64,000 bases of DNA from Novosphingobium sp. CECT 9465 (GTDB lineage: Bacteria > Pseudomonadota > Alphaproteobacteria > Sphingomonadales > Sphingomonadaceae). The notes under the pieces are model-generated. The model did not search any database. It was not told where the DNA came from and worked only from the letters and a program-made list of their open reading frames with translations. The stretch is from NCBI RefSeq assembly GCF_920987055.1, contig NZ_CAKLBX010000001.1:310001-374000 (forward strand). The letters run 5' to 3'. Positions 52,817-60,733 of this stretch are shown piece after piece (positions within the stretch are counted from its first letter, which is position 1; each line of letters opens with the position of its first letter). A program made the translations under genes and the position numbers.

Positions 52817-53974
52817 ATGAGCGCAGTCACGATCAAGCCGTTCGAGGTCGTCATCGATCCCGCCGATGTTGCCGATCTGCGGGGGCGGCTTGCGCGCACC
52901 CGGTGGACGGACTGGCTGCCGGAAACAGGCTGGACTTATGGCACCGATGAAACATTCATCAAACGCTTGTGCAGTTATTGGCAAGATGGCTTCGATTTCG
53001 GCGCCTTCGCCGCGCGGCTGAACGCATACCCGCAGTTTCTGGCTGAAGCGCACGGCGAACGACTGCACTTTTATCATGTCCGGTCGCCGGTCGCGACGGC
53101 ACGCCCGCTGGTGCTGGTCCATGGCTGGCCGGGTTCGATCGTCGAATTCCTTGATCTGATCGGACCGCTCAGCGATCCCGAAGCGCATGGCGGCAAAGCG
53201 GAAGACGCTTTCCACGTGATCGTTCCCTCGCTGCCCGGATACGGCTTTTCCGGTCCGACCCGGCATACGGGCGTAAATGTGGAGCGGACCGGCGCGATGA
53301 TCGCCAGCGTGATGGAGACGCTGGGATATTCACGCTATTTCGTTCAGGGTGGCGATTGGGGTTCGATCGTCACCAGCAGAATGGCGCAGGATTATCCGCA
53401 GGCCGTCGCCGCTCTTCACGTCAATATGGCCCCCGGTGGCCCAAACAATCCCGCCATCCCGGTAGAAGGGCTGGACGAAGCAGAAGCGGCCGAATACGCC
53501 CGGTTGGGCCAGCACATGGCGATAGATGCAGCCTATGCCTTCATCCAGTCCACCCGCCCGCAGACGCTGGCCGTGGCGATGAACGATTCCCCGGCCGGGC
53601 TTGCGACTTGGATCATCGACAAGTTCTACGCGTGGACCGATCACGGCGGCGATCTTGAATCCGTGTTCGATTTCGATCACCTGCTGGATAATCTGTCGGT
53701 CTACTGGTTCACCGGCACCGCCGGTTCCAGCTTCCGGCTCTATCATGAAAACAACTTCCGCACGGTCTATGCTCACGCCGTGGTCGACGTGCCAACGGGC
53801 GTTGCGCGCTTTGCCGGTGAACCGTTCCGCTGGCCACGCTCACTGGTAGAGCGTACTTATCGCAACGTGCAGGACTGGCAGGAATTGCCGCATGGCGGCC
53901 ATTTCGCGGCGTTTCAGCGCAAGGACGATTTCCTGCGGGTGGTGCGCGGTTTCTTTGCCAGTCAGGCGCTGTAA
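52817..53974 (+). CDS. Epoxide hydrolase, EHN-family alpha/beta hydrolase
   Basis: 385 residues. An N-terminal EHN region (VADLRGRLARTRWTDWLPETGWTYGTDETFIKRLCSYWQDGFDF), the oxyanion-side HGWPGS, the nucleophile Asp in GGDWGS, and the catalytic His in LPHGGHFAAFQ, the arrangement of juvenile-hormone/limonene-like epoxide hydrolases. It opens epoxides to diols; the pathway would then make epoxides through the P450 or by another oxygenase. AAGGAAC lies seven bases before the ATG at 52817. It is 39 bp from the extradiol dioxygenase. Confidence 0.88.
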   Translation: MSAVTIKPFEVVIDPADVADLRGRLARTRWTDWLPETGWTYGTDETFIKRLCSYWQDGFDFGAFAARLNAYPQFLAEAHGERLHFYHVRSPVATARPLVLVHGWPGSIVEFLDLIGPLSDPEAHGGKAEDAFHVIVPSLPGYGFSGPTRHTGVNVERTGAMIASVMETLGYSRYFVQGGDWGSIVTSRMAQDYPQAVAALHVNMAPGGPNNPAIPVEGLDEAEAAEYARLGQHMAIDAAYAFIQSTRPQTLAVAMNDSPAGLATWIIDKFYAWTDHGGDLESVFDFDHLLDNLSVYWFTGTAGSSFRLYHENNFRTVYAHAVVDVPTGVARFAGEPFRWPRSLVERTYRNVQDWQELPHGGHFAAFQRKDDFLRVVRGFFASQAL

Positions 53975-54013
53975 ATCGTTCTGGATTAATGATTTGATGG
54001 AAATGAGAGGACA

Positions 54014-54973
54014 ATGACGATGGCTACGACCGAGCAGGCTGGCGGCCCTGCTGTTCATTCGCTGGACCACTTCTGCCTCACTGTGCCCGATCTTGACGAG
54101 GCGCGGACGTTCTACAGCGAGTTCGGGCTGGATGTGCGCGACGTTTCGAACGGATTGGAGCTTTACACTTTCGGCAACCCGCACCGCTGGGCCGTGATCC
54201 GTCCTGGAGCGCGCAAGAAGCTCGAATATCTGTCATTCGGTGCCTATGCAGGCGATCTTGAACGGTTCCGGCAGAAGTTTGCCGACCTTGGCATCGAAAT
54301 CATCGATACGCCCGCGATCGCCAAGGGCAGTGGCGATGATAGGGGCATCTGGTTCCGCAATCACGACAATACGCCCATTCAGGTGGTGGAAGCCGAAAAG
54401 TGCTCGCCCGATGAAAAGGCCCAGTTTCTCACCCGCTCGGTCGGACCGGGTGAAAGCGCCGCCGTTTTGCGCAGCAAGGCGCAGAAAGTGCGCCCGCGCC
54501 GCCTGTCACACTTCCTGATCTTCACCACCAGCGTCTCGCGTGACATAGAGTTCTACAGCGAGACGCTCGGCTTGAAGCTCTCCGATCGCTCGGCCGATGC
54601 GGTCGCCTTCATGCACGGCGTCTTCGGCAGCGACCATCACATGCTGGCACTGGCCGGATCGGCGGGGCCGGGCATGCACCATTCCAGCTGGGACGTCGGC
54701 ACGGTTCAGGAAGTGGGCATTGGCGGATCGCACATGGCAAGCCTTGGCTATGACAAGGGCTGGGGCTTCGGCCAGCACGTGCTGGGCGCCAACTATTTTC
54801 ACTATGTTCCCGATCCATGGGGCAGCTATGCCGAATACAGCTGCGACATTGATTACGTACCGGCCGGGCATGATTGGCCCGCTGGCGACCATGCAGTGGA
54901 GGACTCGCTCTATCTGTGGGGACCGCCGCTGCCGGAAAACTTCATCACCAACTTCGAGCTTCAGGATTCCTGA
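54014..54973 (+). CDS. Type I extradiol ring-cleavage dioxygenase (VOC fold)
   Basis: 319 residues, two VOC domains. In the C-terminal domain LSHFLIFTTSV gives the first His ligand, GMHHSSWDV the second, and YVPDPWGSYAEYSCDIDY the Glu; the PDPxGxxxE segment is close to the extradiol dioxygenase signature. These Fe(II) enzymes cleave catecholic rings next to the hydroxyls. It is directly followed by an alpha/beta hydrolase, the usual next enzyme of a meta-cleavage pathway. GAGAGG sits 3 bp before the ATG at 54014, so the ATG at 54020 may be used. Confidence 0.88.
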   Translation: MTMATTEQAGGPAVHSLDHFCLTVPDLDEARTFYSEFGLDVRDVSNGLELYTFGNPHRWAVIRPGARKKLEYLSFGAYAGDLERFRQKFADLGIEIIDTPAIAKGSGDDRGIWFRNHDNTPIQVVEAEKCSPDEKAQFLTRSVGPGESAAVLRSKAQKVRPRRLSHFLIFTTSVSRDIEFYSETLGLKLSDRSADAVAFMHGVFGSDHHMLALAGSAGPGMHHSSWDVGTVQEVGIGGSHMASLGYDKGWGFGQHVLGANYFHYVPDPWGSYAEYSCDIDYVPAGHDWPAGDHAVEDSLYLWGPPLPENFITNFELQDS

Positions 54974-55012
54974 ATCCCGCACCGATCACGACAGAACAAG
55001 GACAGCAGCGCG

Positions 55013-55744
55013 ATGGCGACAATAGTTTTCCTCCACGGCGGAGGCATGGGTGGCTGGGTTTGGGACGAACTGGCCACGACCCTTCGCGCCGAAGGGCACA
55101 AGGTTTTCACCCCCACCTTCACAGGCTTTGGTGAACGCTCGCACCTGATCAGCCGCGATGTGACCCATGACGTGCACGTCACCGATATCGTCAACGTCCT
55201 CGAATTCGAAGACCTGCACGATGTCGTGCTCGTCGCCTTCAGCTATGGCGGTTCGGTTGCTCCGGGCGTGGTTGCGCGCGCGGGCGACAGGGTGCGCCGC
55301 GTGGTCTATTTCGACGGCATCGTGCCGATCGCGGGCAAGAGTGTGGGCGAGGCCATCGGCTATATGAAGACCGAGGATGCGGCGGGCCTTGATGCCCTGC
55401 TGGCTTCGGGCGAAGGCCCTGTCGGCACCGGCGTTGCCGAAATGCAGCGCAATGCCGCCAAGGAAAAGCCTTACAAGATGACCCCCGAAAAGCAGGAATG
55501 GCTGCTCGCACGGATGAGCGACATGCCCCTGCGCGGCATGGTCAGCCCGGTCACTGCTGGTGGCGACGCCATCGACAAGCCGGTCGATTATCTTGGCATC
55601 CTGGGTGATGTGATGGACCCGATGCAGCATGATCGGGCACGTGAACTGGGCTGGAAGGTTGAAACTGCCGGGCCAGACATCGATCACGCCTTCATCGTCG
55701 GCGCGCCCGATCGCGCGCTGGCATTCCTGCGCCCGCTCCTTTGA
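55013..55744 (+). CDS. Alpha/beta hydrolase
   Basis: 243 residues. Oxyanion motif FLHGGGMGGWVWDEL, nucleophile elbow FSYGGS with Ser about residue 79, catalytic His in DIDHAFIVGAPDRALAF near the end. It is small, like the EstA/RutD-type or lactone-hydrolase-like enzymes. By position after the extradiol dioxygenase it could hydrolyse the C-C bond of the ring-cleavage product, although the sequence does not match HsaD/BphD closely. Last gene of the unit; a terminator-like hairpin follows. Confidence 0.85.
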   Translation: MATIVFLHGGGMGGWVWDELATTLRAEGHKVFTPTFTGFGERSHLISRDVTHDVHVTDIVNVLEFEDLHDVVLVAFSYGGSVAPGVVARAGDRVRRVVYFDGIVPIAGKSVGEAIGYMKTEDAAGLDALLASGEGPVGTGVAEMQRNAAKEKPYKMTPEKQEWLLARMSDMPLRGMVSPVTAGGDAIDKPVDYLGILGDVMDPMQHDRARELGWKVETAGPDIDHAFIVGAPDRALAFLRPLL

Positions 55745-55750
55745 TTTGCC

Positions 55751-55782
55751 TTGGCCGGACCTGCCTGGTCAGGTCCGGCCAA
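55751..55782. terminator. Hairpin between convergent genes
   Basis: A perfect 13-bp stem TTGGCCGGACCTG with its complement and a 6-nt loop. T runs are absent, but the stem sits exactly between the convergent hydrolase and SDR. Confidence 0.6.
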
Positions 55783-55795
55783 CAGCATTACGTGA

Positions 55796-56596
55796 TCAAT
55801 AGCACTGGGCCATCATCCCGCCATCAAGCGTGATGGTATCGCCGCTGTGATATCGTGACATATCACTGGCAAGATAGACCGCGATTCCGGCCAGATCATC
55901 GGGTTTGCCAATCTGCTTGATTGGCGTTCGTGCCACCGTAATATCGATCATGTGCTGCACCATCGCGGCATTTGCGCCTGCATCTTCACCGCCGATGTCA
56001 GTGGGGATATAGCCGGGGCAGATCACATTGCAGCGCACATCATATGCGCCCATTTCCACCGCGATCGTCTTGGCCATGGAGTTCAGCCCGCCTTTTGCCG
56101 CGGCATAATGCGCCATCCCGCCAACGCCGGTAAACACCATCAGGCTGCCGTTGAGGATGATCGATCCGCCACGGTCGCCTGCATCGGCCCGCGCTTTCAT
56201 GTGCTTTGCCGCTTCGCGCACGGTGTAGAACACCCCGTGCAGGTTGACATCAAGCAACCCGTGCCATGTCGCATCGCTCATCATGTCGACAGGCTCCATC
56301 GTGGCAAGCCCGGCATTGGCGATCACGCAATCGATCCGCCCGAATTCCGCAACGGCAGCATCCATCGCAGCGGCAACCGCCGCGGGATCGGTCACGTCAA
56401 CCGCGCGGCTGCCCGTGCGGCCGCCGAATTGGGCCAGTTTCGCCACAGCCTCGCGGTTGCGATCTTCGCGTCTTCCCCATATGATCACATCGGCACCGGC
56501 GCGCGCCAGCCCGGTCGCAAAGGCCAGGCCAAGGCCGGAATTGCCGCCGGTGACCAGCGCCACCTTGCCAGTCAGATCGAACAGGTTTTCCGCCAT
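55796..56596 (-). CDS. SDR family oxidoreductase
   Basis: 266 residues; GGNSGLG at 17-23, Arg42-Arg43 (NADP preference), ANAG at 93-96, Tyr164 and Lys168 in YAAAK. The C-terminal end TLDGGMMAQCY is typical of 3-oxoacyl-reductase-like SDRs. GGGAGCGG sits in front of the ATG at 56596; the in-frame ATG at 56647 is not supported. Probably the last gene of the unit SDR-NTF2-SDR, though a 111-bp gap with a GCTATC half-site suggests its own promoter. Confidence 0.9.
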   Translation of the reverse strand: MAENLFDLTGKVALVTGGNSGLGLAFATGLARAGADVIIWGRREDRNREAVAKLAQFGGRTGSRAVDVTDPAAVAAAMDAAVAEFGRIDCVIANAGLATMEPVDMMSDATWHGLLDVNLHGVFYTVREAAKHMKARADAGDRGGSIILNGSLMVFTGVGGMAHYAAAKGGLNSMAKTIAVEMGAYDVRCNVICPGYIPTDIGGEDAGANAAMVQHMIDITVARTPIKQIGKPDDLAGIAVYLASDMSRYHSGDTITLDGGMMAQCY

Positions 56597-56707
56597 TTGC
56601 ACCGCTCCCGCATATTGGCTCCGCCCACTCTGGACAGGCCGGATCACGCCATCAAGCCGGTTCGCTATCGCTTGGGTGCCAGCGTTGTTTGCTGCGCGCC
56701 GCCTATT

Positions 56708-57160
56708 TCAATCGGCCGATTTTCCCCAAAGCAGCCGATCGGCATATTTGGTGTCGAGATACTCCCAGTATTCCGCCACCCGGCCGTTTTCACAACGATA
56801 GAAGAAGTTGTAGAAATTGCGGTAATGCTCGTTCGCGCGCACGGTCATCGCATCGAGGATGAACCGGCAATCGACATAATCGCCTTCGGCGATGATCGTC
56901 TGGATTTCAATCGTCACGGTGCCGCGCCGGTACAGCACATCATGGAAACAGCTGCGTATTTCCTCGACGATGGAATCGCGGCTGGCAATGGTCTGCGCGC
57001 CGTGCTGTCCATCGTCGACCATGAAGGATGGCGCGACATAATGCTGCACGACATTTTCGGCGAGGCTATCGCGAATACCCTCCAGATCGAACGCCGCGAC
57101 CGATTGCAGGTACTTGGTCACCACCGCCTTGTTCATGGCCAATGTGTCGGCAACGCTCAT
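56708..57160 (-). CDS. NTF2/SnoaL-like protein
   Basis: 150 residues with the SnoaL layout: VVTKYLQSVAAFDLEGIRDSLAENVVQHYVAPSF, later RANEHYRNFYNFFYRCENGRVAEYWEYLDTKYAD. GGAGACC in front of the ATG at 57160 decides the start over 57172. It follows the SDR by 18 bp on the same strand, repeating the SDR plus NTF2 pairing found at 16564-17786. Reaction unknown. Confidence 0.8.
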   Translation of the reverse strand: MSVADTLAMNKAVVTKYLQSVAAFDLEGIRDSLAENVVQHYVAPSFMVDDGQHGAQTIASRDSIVEEIRSCFHDVLYRRGTVTIEIQTIIAEGDYVDCRFILDAMTVRANEHYRNFYNFFYRCENGRVAEYWEYLDTKYADRLLWGKSAD

Positions 57161-57178
57161 CAAGGTCTCCATTGCCCG

Positions 57179-57940
57179 TCAGCGCCCGGCGTCCATCTTC
57201 AGCCCGCCATCGGCAAACCAGCTGTATCCGGTGACGTAACCCGCCTCCGGGCTGACGAGGAACAGCGCGACCGGCACGATGTCCTTGTCCAGATCGCCCA
57301 TGCGCGGCACCGGGCTGGGGGCGACTTGCGCCAATCCCTGATCCAGTGCGTTCTGGAAGCTTTCGGTCAGCGCGACCGGCATCAGCGCATTGACGGTGAT
57401 GCGCTTGTCGCCCCATTCGCGCGCGGCGGTGCGGGTCAAACCCCGGATCGCTTCCTTGGCCATGTTGTAGGGCGCCATGCCCATGGTCCCCTCGATCGCG
57501 GCGGCAGAGCCGAAATTGAGAATGCGCCCGTCGCGCCCTTCCATGAAGGGATAGACCGCCTGCATCATTCTGAGCGCGGCCAGCGGGCCGGTGATCATCT
57601 GGCGGTTGAAATCTGCTTCCGAAGTGCCGAGCACGGACTTGGCGGCAGAGGCCAGTTCAAACGCATTGTTGCAGACGATGTCGATCGTTCCGAACACTTC
57701 GGCGGTGTGGGCCACCGCTTGCGCGATGTCCGCTTCCTCGCCCACGTCGCAACGGATGGCGAGGGCAGTGTGTCCGCCGTGCGCCTCGTTAAGTTCGCGG
57801 GCCAGCGATACGGCGTTTTCATGGGTGAACGACGTGACGGCGACTTTTGCCCCTTCAGCCGCAAAACGCCGCGCCATGGCACGGCCGATGCCCCGTCCCG
57901 CGCCGGTGATGATGGCGACTTTGCCTGCAAGCCTTCCCAT
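57179..57940 (-). CDS. SDR family oxidoreductase (NNAF / AKEAIR subfamily)
   Basis: 253 residues; GAGRGIG at 13-19, Ser37 at strand 2, NNAF at 91-94, Tyr158 and Lys162 in YNMAKEA. Clearly a paralogue of the SDR at 11193 (NNAFxL and AKEAIRxLxRxAAREWG). AGGAGAGACC lies before the ATG at 57940; the TTG at 57961 is not needed. First gene of a minus-strand unit, divergent from the aldehyde dehydrogenase, with a candidate operator 64-79 bp upstream. Confidence 0.9.
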   Translation of the reverse strand: MGRLAGKVAIITGAGRGIGRAMARRFAAEGAKVAVTSFTHENAVSLARELNEAHGGHTALAIRCDVGEEADIAQAVAHTAEVFGTIDIVCNNAFELASAAKSVLGTSEADFNRQMITGPLAALRMMQAVYPFMEGRDGRILNFGSAAAIEGTMGMAPYNMAKEAIRGLTRTAAREWGDKRITVNALMPVALTESFQNALDQGLAQVAPSPVPRMGDLDKDIVPVALFLVSPEAGYVTGYSWFADGGLKMDAGR

Positions 57941-58003
57941 GGTCTCTCCTGTGGGTTCCAAGTCCCTTTCTCGCAGGACTCCGGGATGGCGCGCTGAATT
58001 TCA

Positions 58004-58019
58004 CCTGCCGGGGGAAGGG
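58004..58019. promoter_or_regulatory. Candidate operator, CCTRYC-N4-GRYAGG family (site 14)
   Basis: Reads CCTGCC-GGGG-GAAGGG: left half exact to consensus, right half two mismatches. It lies 64-79 bp from the minus-strand SDR at 57940 and 126-141 bp from the aldehyde dehydrogenase. Confidence 0.4.
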
Positions 58020-58144
58020 CCACGGCAATGTTTTCCCGGAGGATAAGGGTGTCTTCCTGACGGACCGTAAAGCTCTCGCCGGGAGCCGCGATTGTGCGCG
58101 GCCGGGGCGGGGCCTATGGTTGCAGCCAACCTTGAAGAAAAGAC

Positions 58145-59647
58145 ATGGGAGATGTCGAAGTGGCAAGCGTGATTGACAATGTGGACGCCCATCTCAAATA
58201 TCTCAAACACGGCGGAAAGCTGTTCATCAACAATCAGTGGGTTGATGCGAAATCGGGCAAGACTCTCGATGTGTTCGATCCTTCTACCGGCAAGGTGATT
58301 GCCCACGTGGCGGCGGCCGACAAGGAAGATGTGGACGATGCCGTGATGGCAGCACGCGCTGCATTCGATGGCGGCAAGTGGTCGCAGCTTACCCCTTCGG
58401 TACGCGGCCAGTTGCTGTGGAAAATCGCCGAACTTCTTGAGCGCGATTTCGACGCTTTCTGCCACCTCGAAACGGTGGACAACGGCAAACCGCTGGCATT
58501 TTCGCGCGGCGATGTGACGCTGGCGATCGACATGTTCCGCTATATGGCAGGCTGGGCCACCAAGATTCGTGGAGAGACCACTCCACTATCGCTGGGCTTT
58601 CCGCACCTGAGCTATACCACGCGCGAACCGGTGGGCGTTGCGGCACAGATCGTGCCGTGGAACTTCCCGCTGTTGATGGCCGTGTGGAAACTTGCCCCTG
58701 CGCTGGCGGCCGGATGCACCGTCGTGCTCAAGAGCGCGGAACAGACCCCGCTTTCGGTCTACAAGCTGGCAGAACTTTTCCAGGAAGCCGAATTTCCGGC
58801 GGGCGCGGTCAACATCATTTCGGGCTTTGGCGAAACCGCAGGCGCCGCGATGGCGGCACATCCGGCGGTAGACAAGGTGGCGTTCACCGGATCGACCGAA
58901 GTGGGCAAGATGATTGTCCGCGCCGCGACCGGCAACCTCAAGAAGGTGACACTGGAACTGGGCGGAAAATCGCCGGTGGTGGTCCTGCCGGACGCCGATC
59001 TTGATGCTGCCGCGGCAGGTGCTGCTGCCGGTATCTTCTACAATCAGGGTCAGGTCTGCACCGCGGGTTCGCGGCTTTACGTGCACAAGACGGTGTTCGA
59101 CAGGGTCGTCGGCGCGGTGGCCGATCGCGCCAATGCTATCAAGGTCGGCCCCGGTCTTGATGAAAGCAACGACATGGGACCGCTGGTATCGCAGGAACAG
59201 CATGATCGCGTAATGGGCTTCTTCGATTCAGGCCGCGAAGAGGGCGCGCGCGCGGTTGCAGGCGGTGAGCGGCACGGTGATACGGGCTATTTCGTAAAGC
59301 CGACCGTCTATGCCGACACCACGCATGACATGCGGCTGGTTCGTGAGGAAATCTTCGGCCCGGTGATTACCGCCATGCCTTATGACGACGACGATCTTGA
59401 CCGGATCGCCGCCATCGCCAACGATTCCGACTTCGGCCTTGCCGCATCGGTGTGGAGCCGCGACATTTCCAAGGCGCTGAAGCTGGCCGGCAAGATCAAA
59501 TCGGGCACGGTGTGGATCAATTCGCACAACGTCTATGACGCGGCGCTGCCGTTCGGCGGGTTCAAGCAATCGGGCTGGGGCCGCGAAATGGGCGAATACG
59601 CGATCCAGAACTATACCGAGGTAAAAGCCGTTACCGTCAAGCTTTGA
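58145..59647 (+). CDS. Aldehyde dehydrogenase (NAD-dependent)
   Basis: 500 residues. The substrate/NAD site is seen in order: IVPWNFPLLM, FTGSTEVGKMI, LELGGKSPVVV (general-base Glu), NQGQVCTAGSR (nucleophile Cys), EEIFGPV and the ending FGGFKQSGWGREMG. Oxidises aldehydes to acids, feeding the acyl-CoA ligase or CoA-transferase. The GTG at 58160 has GGGAG nine bases upstream and could be the start instead of the ATG at 58145, which has only a weak AAGAAAAG. A terminator hairpin follows. Confidence 0.94.
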   Translation: MGDVEVASVIDNVDAHLKYLKHGGKLFINNQWVDAKSGKTLDVFDPSTGKVIAHVAAADKEDVDDAVMAARAAFDGGKWSQLTPSVRGQLLWKIAELLERDFDAFCHLETVDNGKPLAFSRGDVTLAIDMFRYMAGWATKIRGETTPLSLGFPHLSYTTREPVGVAAQIVPWNFPLLMAVWKLAPALAAGCTVVLKSAEQTPLSVYKLAELFQEAEFPAGAVNIISGFGETAGAAMAAHPAVDKVAFTGSTEVGKMIVRAATGNLKKVTLELGGKSPVVVLPDADLDAAAAGAAAGIFYNQGQVCTAGSRLYVHKTVFDRVVGAVADRANAIKVGPGLDESNDMGPLVSQEQHDRVMGFFDSGREEGARAVAGGERHGDTGYFVKPTVYADTTHDMRLVREEIFGPVITAMPYDDDDLDRIAAIANDSDFGLAASVWSRDISKALKLAGKIKSGTVWINSHNVYDAALPFGGFKQSGWGREMGEYAIQNYTEVKAVTVKL

Positions 59648-59665
59648 ACCGGCACCTTATCGGGG

Positions 59666-59698
59666 CAGGGATGCCGCCAGCCAACGGCGGCATCCCTG
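59666..59698. terminator. Terminator-like hairpin
   Basis: A perfect 13-bp stem (CAGGGATGCCGCC and complement) with a 7-nt loop, between the convergent aldehyde dehydrogenase and SDR. No T run. Confidence 0.6.
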
Positions 59699-59705
59699 GT
59701 CAGTG

Positions 59706-60536
59706 TCAGTAAGCCGTTGCGATGCTGACCGAACGGTTGCTCTCGATATCGGATGCGATGGCAGAAACCTTGGCTTCGACCACGGCCATCCCGTCCGCGC
59801 CGCCGACAAGGTAGAGCGGCAGCGTTTCGCCTTCGATCATGTCGATCATCAGTTGTGCGAGCTTTGCAGGGTCGCCCAGCTCATTGCCCACATGCTCCTG
59901 CGAGCGTTCTGCAACCTGCCCACACGGGTAGGCACCGTAGACATCGCGCATCCCATCCCGGATGGTGTTCGAGCGTGCCGACCAGAAATCGGTGCGGTAA
60001 CCGCCCGGTAGCGAGACCATCACCCGTACCCCCAGCGGGGTCAGTTCAGCATGCAGCGCCTCGCTCAACCCTACGACGGCATGTTTCGCCGCAGCATAAG
60101 CCGATCCGCCGCCAAAGCCTTCCATCCCGGCCATGGACGCCACGTTGATCAGGGTGCCGCGTGTGGCGCGCAAATGGGGCAGGGTCGCCTGGCATACCGC
60201 TACGGTGCCGAAGTAGTTGACGTTCATGGCCAAGCGGAAATCGTCGATTGAGCAGGCTTCGACAACGCCGAACATGCCGCAGCCGGCATTGTTCACAACC
60301 ACATCGATCCCGCCCAGCCATTGCGCCGCTTCGGCAACGCCTTGCGCCACGCTGGCCGGATCGCTGACATCCAGCGTGACAAGCCGGGCGTTGTCTGCTT
60401 GCGCATGGGGCGGCAGTGGAGAAGGCACATTTCGCACCGTGCCGACAACCCTGTCGCCATGCGCGACAACCGCTTCCATCAATGCCTTGCCAAGGCCGCT
60501 CGACACCCCGGTGATAAGCCAGTTCCTGCCCGCCAT
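59706..60536 (-). CDS. SDR family oxidoreductase (17-beta-HSD-like C type)
   Basis: 276 residues; GVSSGLG at 10-16, strand-2 GTVRN, NNAG at 82-85, VASMAG Ser, Tyr147 and Lys151 in YAAAK. It shares the layout and long C-terminal half of the SDR at 12242. GAGAGG precedes the ATG at 60536; the in-frame ATG at 60551 overlaps the ribosome site. A close-to-consensus operator lies 57-72 bp upstream, in the divergent gap with the next SDR. Confidence 0.9.
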   Translation of the reverse strand: MAGRNWLITGVSSGLGKALMEAVVAHGDRVVGTVRNVPSPLPPHAQADNARLVTLDVSDPASVAQGVAEAAQWLGGIDVVVNNAGCGMFGVVEACSIDDFRLAMNVNYFGTVAVCQATLPHLRATRGTLINVASMAGMEGFGGGSAYAAAKHAVVGLSEALHAELTPLGVRVMVSLPGGYRTDFWSARSNTIRDGMRDVYGAYPCGQVAERSQEHVGNELGDPAKLAQLMIDMIEGETLPLYLVGGADGMAVVEAKVSAIASDIESNRSVSIATAY

Positions 60537-60592
60537 CTCGCCTCTCTCCATAATTGTTCAGCCGATGCTTAGTGCAAGCGGGCGCGGACGGG

Positions 60593-60608
60593 CCTGTCAT
60601 CGGGAAGG
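60593..60608. promoter_or_regulatory. Candidate operator, CCTRYC-N4-GRYAGG family (site 15)
   Basis: Reads CCTGTC-ATCG-GGAAGG, one mismatch from the dyad. It sits 57-72 bp upstream of the SDR at 60536 and 126-141 bp from the plus-strand SDR at 60734. A CTAAGC hexamer follows about 20 bp downstream on the minus strand. Confidence 0.55.
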
Positions 60609-60733
60609 CGTGTTCTGCCGCAATTGGACGGTGCGTGGCGTGGCGGGCTTGGACTCTTCGTGCGCGCCTTTGTATCCCTGCCCGGTAATCGAGCGCACCG
60701 GCAAAGGTGCCACGAAGTGGGGAGAGCAATGTC

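Noticed and set aside
55952..57997. Long plus-strand open frame opposite three minus-strand genes
   Set aside because: It is antisense to SDR, NTF2-like and SDR genes with good ribosome sites and catalytic motifs; no domain was seen in it.
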